Notes under the pieces: model-generated
The model's database searches: none
Told to the model about the DNA's origin: nothing
What the model saw: only the letters and a program-made list of their open reading frames with translations
Program-made: the position numbers and the translations under genes
Origin: Neofusicoccum parvum
Lineage: Eukaryota; Ascomycota; Dothideomycetes; Botryosphaeriales; Botryosphaeriaceae
NCBI GenBank assembly: GCA_020912385.1
Contig: CP087207.1
Coordinates: 3,162,001 to 3,226,000 of the forward strand
Length of the DNA stretch: 64,000 nucleotides
Direction: 5' to 3'
In this document: positions 52,701 through 61,700 of the stretch, one piece after another
Layout: every line of letters begins with the position of its first letter
How positions within the stretch are numbered: position 1 is the first letter of the stretch

Positions 52701-55700
52701 AGACAATGTCATTGGTCCTGATGTCGTCCGAGGGCACGCAGATGCAGGCGCCAGAAACGAGCGGTAGTAGGATCTCGCCAATGCACAGATCGAACACGTA
52801 CGACGCAAACTGCAAGATCCTGACGGACGAATTGATGCCAGTACGCTTGCGAATGGCCGTCTGACTGGTACTGACACCACCATGCTCCATCACCATACCC
52901 TTAGGGACACCAGTACTGCCGGAAGTGAACAACACGTACACGGCATTCGAGGGCGTCACGCCAGTCTCGGGGCAGCCGACGGCGCCCATTGTCTCTATGA
53001 GAGTGACGTCCAGGGCCGGTGAGACCTCGATGACGTGGGGTGCGAGCAGAGCCGCGCGTGCCGCGTTCAATGGCGAAGCCAGGATGACCTGCGCTTCGGT
53101 CTGGCTGACGATTGCGCGGTGCCTGCTCTCCGGGTGCGAGGGGTCGAGCGGGACCCACGCAGCGCCGGCCTTGTTGATGGCCAGCATCGCGACGAAGACC
53201 CAGGCCGACTTTTCGAACAACAAAGGAACCAGCGAATCCGGGTAAATCTCGGGGTGTGATGCTAGCAAGTGGTGTGCCAGGCGGTTGGCCGCGGCGTCGA
53301 GCTCAGCGTAGCTGAATGCACCATCCCACGCCGAGATGGCGGGAGCGTGCGGGTTGGCGGCCGCCTGCCGCTCGATGAGCTGGTGAACGCAGGAGTCCAC
53401 AATCTCGGGCAGGTCGCGGCTATTCCACTCGTTCATTTGCTGCAAGTCGCGGCTGCTGCAGACGTCAATATCATCCAAGGTCAGGCTGGCCTGCTGCGAG
53501 CCCATGAACTGCTGGACCACGCGCTCGAACTGGCAGCCCAGCGTCTCGGCCTCGGCCTCGCTCAGCAGACCCGTGTCGTAGGTGATGGTGATGTCTAGCT
53601 CATCCGTCTCGCCCAGGTGGCACTGGAAGACCAGCGGGTAGGTGAAGAAGCCGCTGCCGTCCGAGGTGGACAGCTCGGCGCGCGGCTGGATGTCCAGCAT
53701 GGTCGAGTCGCGGTCTTGGGCCGTCAGCCGCGGCGGGTGGACCACGAGCAAGCTCTGGAAGTCACAAGCTCCGCGGGCGTCTCCGCTGACTTTAGCGATG
53801 TTCTGGAGACCCATCTGCTCGTGAGGGATCATGGTATTTGTCTGCTGTTGCACTTCGGTCATGAAGGCTGCCACCTTCTTCCCGCCCTCCAAACGAACCC
53901 GCACCGGAATTGTTGCGATGGCGGGCCCAATGAGGGATTCCATGGAAGCAACAGGCGCGTTCCTACCCGACACAGTAGCGCCGAAAACAACATCATCAGT
54001 GTCAGCGTAGCGGCCAACGACCAGCGCCCAGGCCGCCCTGACGACCGATGCCTTGGTGACAGAGAGCTCCGACTGGGGCGAGACGTGGAACACGCGGCGC
54101 CAGATCTCGCCCTCGCCCGACTTCTGCTTGTTCTGGGGCGCCCGCGGGAAGAGCGTTGCCCTGACGCAGTCCATCTCATTCCTCCAGTACTCGGCAGAGG
54201 ACTCTGCATCCATGCCTGACACGTATCGGATGAAATCTGCGTACCGACCCTCGTCCGCCTCGCCGCAACTGCCGCTCTCGTACGCGTCGTGGAACTTTTC
54301 TAGCATCAGGCGCATACTCCACCCGTCGTAGACGGCATGCTGCATAGTCCAGACAAAGTAGGTCGTCGCGTCCGCCTTGTTCTTGATCAGGGCGAAGCGG
54401 GCAAGCGGGCTTCCGAAGTGCATAGGTGTATTCTTGTCGACCGCAAGATAACCCGCGAGGTCTAAGCCGTGAGCCCATGTCGCTGGGTGGTCGACGACGA
54501 CCTGGACAAAGTCCTCGTCGGCCAGGCGGATGATGCGGGTGCGCAGGATTTCGGTGCTCGCCTCGACCGCGCGCCACGCTTCCTTGAATCGCTGGACATT
54601 GACGTCTGGAGGCAGCTGGAAGACCATCTGCATGATGTACGTGCCGGCCTGCTTCTCCGTCAGCGCCACCAGGCCTTCCTGGAGTGGCGTGCACGGGTAG
54701 CTGTCCTGGATTAGGTCCGGGTCGATGCCGCACTGGTCGCGGACCTCTTTGCGCAGCACATCCATCGAAACCGAGTTCTTGAGCAGGGCGAAGGGCTCGA
54801 GGCTGTCATGCGCACCATCCTCCTCTTCCTCCTCCACCTCTTCGACGCACGCTGCCATCTGCGAGAGGCGCGGGCTATCGAAAACCGTGCTGACGCTCAG
54901 CGCAATGCCTTCGGCTCGGGCTGCAGTGATGAGACGCATAGCAGTGATGGAGTCACCGCCGAGCTGCAGGAAGCTATCATCAGCACCAACACTGGAAAGC
55001 TCCATGCGCAACACGCCAGCCCACAGCGCCTGCAATTTGAGTTCCATGGGCGTCGAAGGCGCGCGCTTCTCCGACGACGCGAGCGAGTGCGCGGCAAACT
55101 GCTCCTTGCTGAGGCCGCGCACGTACTGGCGTAGCAGCGCGCGGTCAGTCTTACCGGACCCGACGATAGGGATGCGCTTGAAGGGTATGAAAAGCGTCGG
55201 GACCATATAGCGCGGGAGGGCTTCAGTGAGCGCGCCCACCAGCTGCGTGAGGCGGGCTTGAATGGCCTTGGTTATGGGCAGCGGCGCCGTCTCGCCCTCC
55301 ATCTTGATGCCTTCGAGGAGCGGACTGTTCTCTGCCAGCGCCACGAAGGCAGCGAGGAGGCTTTCCTGCGGGTTGTCGCTCATCGACACAACGTCGGCCA
55401 CTGCCAGCTGGCCATCAGGGAAGTTTGTACGGATCTGGTGCTCAACCTCGCCGAGCTCGATACGCAGACCGCGCAGCTTGACTTGCGTGTCCTTGCGGCC
55501 CAGGCATTCGAACATACCGTCCTGCCTGGCGCGCACCAGGTCACCAGTCTTGTAGATGCGTCGGGAGAGACTAGATGGCTGCTCGGGCAGCCAGGCTGGT
55601 CCATCAATGAACGAAGCAGCCGTCTTCTCCGCATCACCGAGATAGTGTCGTGCCATCAGCGGGCCCTGAACGAGAAGCTCACCCATGCAACCGAAGGGCA

Positions 55701-58700
55701 CCAGCTTGTTGTGGTCGGCGGGATCAACCACCCAGAAGAGCGAGCCGACGGTGCTGCCGATGATGGTCGGCGAGTCGGTAACATCTTGGACTGTGTATGT
55801 GGAGCACACGATGGTCGTCTCACATGGGCCGTAGACGAGGAGCAGCTGCGTTCTGCCGAACCACGTCTCGACATTATCCTTGCCCACGGGCTCGCCGCCG
55901 AACGCCATGGTCTTCATGCAAGGCACCAGGTCAGGCGTGAGCAGCCGGCCCACCGACGGCGTCAGGAGCGTCCAGTTCGCGTTCAGGGTGTTGACGGCGC
56001 CGGCCAGGTCGTTCATGCGGTCACCCTCGCTGGGTACGCACACGCATGCGCCTTGGCTGAGCGCCACGATGGTCTCCATGACGCTGATATCCATGACGTA
56101 GCTGCTGAACTGCAGCACCCGTGACTCCAAGCCCAGCGACATTGACGCGCCGAACAGCGGCGCCGCCGTCGTCACCGCCCGGTGCTCCATGACAACACCC
56201 TTCGGCACACCCGTTGAGCCCGAAGTGAACAAGACGTACACCGTGTTCTCCGGTTCGACGACGGGCAACACGGCAGGGACAGCGGGCATGGCAGCGACGG
56301 CTTCTGGCGTGATTTCAACTACCGTCTCGACCAGACTCTCGCTCAACTCGCGTGTCGTAGGCGCTACAAGCATGACCTTGGCGTCGGTGAGGTGGCAGAT
56401 GGTCTGGCGGCGAGCCGTGGGGTGCGCAGGGTCAAGCGGTACAAAAGCTCCACCTGCCTTCATAATGCCTAGCATCGCAACCAGCACCCACTTCGATTTC
56501 TCCATGCAGAACGGCACCAGGGACTCGGGCCCAACTCCTAGAGATACAAGCTGCGCGGCGAGCGCGCTGGACAGGGTGTCGAGCTGAGCGTAGGTGAAAG
56601 AGCCGTCCCACGCGCACACGGCCTCGGCATCCGGGCGGCTTGCAACGTGTTGGGCGATCAAGTCGTGAACCAAGCCAGGGTTGGACTGAGGGAGAGTGGT
56701 GTTGAGATTTTTGATGCGAGCGAGGTCGTGCGGGCTGCACATGTCGACGTCGGCAAGCGGGCAGTTGGCGGACGAGGCCAGCTGGGCGACAACATAGCCG
56801 AATTGGTGCAGCACCGTTATGACCTGTTCCGGTAAGATGATGTTCGCGTCGAAGCGGGCGTCTATGTCGATAGCGTCGTCGAAGGGCGTGCATTCGAGGA
56901 TGAAGGGATACGAATAGAAGCCGTCGTTCATGGCCTCGGTGGCGTTCTCCATGCCCAGCAGGTCTGCCCGCGCCACGCCCTTTTGGATGACCATGAGCGT
57001 GCGGAAGTTGGTGGCTTCGCGAGCATCGGCGCTGAGTTGAGCAATGTTCTGAAGGCCCTTTTGTTCGTACTGGATCATGTCGGCTGCCTGCTGCTGCACC
57101 TCCTCCAGGTAGTCGAGCTTCTGTTGGCCACGGTCGACGCGTACGCGCACCGGTACAGTCGCGATAACCGGACCGATCATGGCATCGATACCACCCAGCG
57201 GCGCGTTCCTGCCGGACAGCGTCGAGCCAAAGACGACATCCTCCGAATCCGTGTACCGCGCCAACACAATAGCCCAGGCAGCACGCAGGATTGTAGGCAT
57301 AGTAATTTCTGAGCCGGTCTCGCGCCCGCAGGGGATGCGTAGGTGAATCGCGTCATCCGTGCGCTTCGGTAATTGCTTGTTGGGGAGACGGGGGAAGGGA
57401 GTCAATTTCACGCCCGCCGTCTGGGCGGTCCAGTACTGGTCCGAGTCGTCTCCATTAGCCTCGTCCAAGTACTTCACGAAGATAGAGTACGGAAGGACCT
57501 TGGCGAGAGCGGCGCCGTCATACGCTTTCTGCACATCCTGCATGATCAGTGGCAGGCAGAAGCCGTCGTACAACGCGTGGTGCAACGTCAGCACGAGGCA
57601 GCGGCCGTGGCGCGCGTCCGTGGCAATGGCGAAGCGGATGAGCGGCGCGCCGTACTGCATGAGAGCGCGCTGATCTTGCTCAAGGTACGGCTGCAGCTCG
57701 CCGACCATATCCCAGTGGAAGTCATCTTTGAGAACGACCTGAACCGACGCGCGATGGGAGAATTGGACGACTCGTGTGCGGAGGATCTCGCGAGCCAGTG
57801 CGACTGTCTGGAAAGCCTTCCGCAGCCGGTTGATATCAATCGAAGGTGGAACCTTGAGTACGTTCCTGGCGATATAAGCTCCGGACTGCTTGATAGAAAT
57901 AGCCATGAGACCTTCCTGCAGCGCTGTGCACGGGTACGCGTCCTGGACCTGAGTAAAGTCGACATTGCACTGCGCCTGCACAACCTCAGCCAGCTGGTCG
58001 CGGGAGACGTCGCTCGGCAGTAGTGAGAAAGGCTCCAGTGCCTGGATGTGCTGGTCCTCGCGGACAGTAGCAAGCGCGAGTTGGGACAGGCGGGGATCCT
58101 TGAAGACTTTGGCGACGGTGATGGTGAGGCCTTGCTGGCGTGCAGCCGACACGAGACGCATGGCCGCGATCGAGTCACCGCCAAGCCGCAGGAAGCTATC
58201 ATCCGCACCGATAGACCCGGCTTCGATGTCCAAGACAGCAGCCCAGAGATCGCGAAGCTCAAGCTCCATATCCGTGGTCGGCATCCGTTTTTCCGCGCCG
58301 GCCAGGGAGTAGCTGGCAACGTCGGCGGCGGACATATTCTCGGCCATCTCCACCATCTTCTTGCGGTCGCTCTTGCCCGAGACGGCAAGGGGCAAATGGC
58401 GCAGAGGAATGTAGATGCTTGGTATCATGTAGTGTGGCAGGGCGATGGCGAGCGAGCTCATGAGGTCCGCCATCATCGTCTCCAGTTCGGCATTCATGGG
58501 AATGATCCATTCATTGTCGCCTGCACTCTTGGAGTCGCCAAGGTAGAGGAACGCAGCGAGCTGAGCCCGCTGCGCGCCCCGGCACGGCTTGACGATGTCG
58601 ACGACGATCTGCTTGGCGCGGCTGCCCATGTTCTTCTGCACGTGGTGCTCGATTTCGCCAATCTCCATTCGTTGTCCGTTGAGCTTAACCTGCGAGCTTT

Positions 58701-61700
58701 CCTTGCGGCCAATGTACTCGATGCTGCCGTCGTGTAGATAGCGCACCAGGTCACCTGTGCGGTACACGCGCTTGCGAAGGCCAGACGCGTCCACATCGTC
58801 GGTCAGGAATGAAGGGTTCTCGATGAAGGCAGCGGCCGTCTTGGCCTCATCGTGCAAGTATCCGCGTGCAAGCAAGGGTCCTTGGGCGAATAACTCTCCC
58901 ACGCAACCTATCGGGCTGAGTCTAGATTCGTCCGCTGGGTCGACGATCCAGCATTTGCAGCTCACCGGCCGGCCGATGGTGGCCGGAGGGGAGTCGAGAT
59001 AGGTGATCTCGCGTGCAACGGTGGTGACGGTGCATTCAGTCGGGCCGTACGAGTTGATCAGCCTGACCTTGTCCAGCCACTGCTCGATGTTCTCTCGCCT
59101 GACTGCTTCTCCGCCAAGCACCAGTGTCTTCAGGGACGCCACGTCATCTGCGCGCACCTGGCGGGAGAATGACGGCGTGAACAGAGCCCAGTTGGCCTGC
59201 ATTTCGTTGATCGCCTGCGCGACGTTGTTCATTCTGGCCTCTTCCGACGGCACGCAGACGCAACCGCCGGCAATAAGTGTAGTAATGATTTCGACGATAC
59301 TGGCATCAAAGACGTGGGTCGAAAACTGCAGCGCCCGCGTCTCCTTTGTCACACCCAAAGCCTTCCCGTGCCCTGCGGCGCTGGAGCAGAGCGTCTCATG
59401 ATCAATGACAACACCTTTCGGCTTGCCGGTACTACCAGAGGTAAACAAGCAGTACGCAGCATTGTTGGGTTCGGCTCCTGCGATCACCGGTCCAGCTGGC
59501 TCAGGCAGTGCCGAGACGTATGCTTCCGACAGTTCGACCACACTGGCCACAGTCCCAGGAGGGAACTTGCCTACCGTGGAGGGGGTGGTGATCATTACCT
59601 TTGCATCCAGCTGTTCGATGATGTCGAGAAGGCGGTTGGTCGGGTGCGAAGGCTCCAGCGGCACGAAGGCACCGCCAGCCATCATGACGGCCAGCTGCGC
59701 AATGACATACCAGGCGGACTTCTCGAAGCAGCATGGCACAAACACTTCAGGGCCCACCCCCAGCTCGACTAGACGGCTTGCCAGACTGGTGACCGCGCGA
59801 TCCATCTCTCGGTACGTAAAGTCGCCGTTCCACGCAACGATAGCCATGTCGTCCGGGTGCACAGCCACACGCTGGTGAATGAGGTCGTGGGCGCAAGCAG
59901 TCACAACTTCAGGCATATTGCTGTTCCACTCCTGGATGCGGAGCTTATCGTCATCGGTGAGCATATTGATGTCATTCAAGCTCTGCGCGGCCCCGCTGGT
60001 GAGCTGTTCCATGACCGTCTGGAACTGGCTGCAGATGGCTTGCATCAGTGACTCGGGGAGGACGTTAGCATCGTGCAGCGCATGCGTCTCGACGACCGTG
60101 CCGGAGAAGCGGCACTCGATTATGAGGGGATAGGTGTGGAATCCGACGCCATGAATCTTGTCCATGGCCAGCCCGAGCGGGGATTCCGCATCTTGCTCCA
60201 CCGGTTGAACAACGAGCAGGCTCTGGATCGAAGACGCGTTCTCCGCACCAGCGTCCAGCCGAGCAATATTCTGAAGGCCGAACTGCTCATACGGAATCAT
60301 ATCCGTACCCTGGCTCTGAAGGCTGCTCAGGAACTCCGGGATACTCTGCTCCTGATCCAGACGAATGCGCAGTGGGACGGTGGCGATGGTAGGACCGACC
60401 ATCTGCTCGACAGAACGTACGTTTGCGCTGCGCCCACTGACAGTTACACCATAAATGAAATCGTTGGTGTTGGCATGCTTCGCAAGCACAATGCCCCACG
60501 CAGCGCGGAGCAGGGTTGAAAGCGTGATCTCAGGATATGCTTGAGTAGACACTTCGATGCGGTGAACGACCTCGCCGTCCATGCGAGGCTTGTCCGCAGG
60601 GGGTGGTGCTGGGAAACTGGTCCTGCTGCATTCAGCCAGCTGGCTGCGCCAAAAGTCCTCTGCTTCCGGGGTTGCCTGGCTCTGCGTGTAGCGGATGAAC
60701 TCAGCAAATGGAGTGGTTGTTTCGAGTTCGTGGCCGCGGTAGGCTTTCTCAACCTGCTGCAGGATTAGGGGCAGGCACTGGCCATCGTACAGGACGTGGT
60801 GAGCAGTCCAGACAAAGAACCGGCGCCCGTCCTCCTGTGTGGCGACGGCGTACCGCGAAAGACGGCCACCAATGGCCATTGGGATTTCGGCATCTTGCTG
60901 CATGTAGGCATCTACGTCGTTCGTTGACTTCCATTCAATTTCCTCGTCCGTGAGAACCACCTGCACTATTCCAGCAACCTTGGTGTCGACTAGCCGGGTC
61001 CGCAACATGGCATGAGCGCTCAGCACAGTAGTCCAGGCAGACTTGAATCTTTCCACGTCCAGAGTGTCAGGCAGCGAATAGGCGATACGGCCGATGTAGG
61101 ACTTGGGCTGTTTGTACGAAAGAGCCATCAAGCCCACCTGCAGTGGAGTACACGGGTACACGTCGGAGACGTTTTGCGGGTCCAGACCACAGAGTGCAGA
61201 AACCTCTTGCCGTAGACGGTCGACGTCGACGTCGTCTGGGAGCAAAGAGAAGGGGTCCACACTGCTTTCGTGATCCGAGTCGTCAACCGCCGCGTTGGAT
61301 GCCATTTCTGCCAAAGTCGGTGATCTGAAGATAGTGGCTACATCCAGACGTATTTTCTTTTGCACAGCAGCTGTGACAAGCCTCATGGCAGCGATCGAGT
61401 CGGCGCCCAGACGGAAGAAGCTATTGTTGCGGCCAATTAGCGCCGGGTCAATCCGCAGCACCGAGGCCCATAGATCTCGCAGCATCATCTCCATCGGCGT
61501 GGATGGTCCCGCGCTCCTGGTCGCGTCCAGGGAGAAGCGCAACCGTTCCTCTGCCGACAGAGAGCGGCCCATCTGGACGAGGCCGCGCCGATTCACCTTT
61601 CCGGAAGTTGTCTGCTCCGGGCTGCCCTGCACGACAAGGTACAGTGACGGCACCATATACGCGGGCAGCACCTTGCCTAACGACGCGTCCAGATTTGAAA

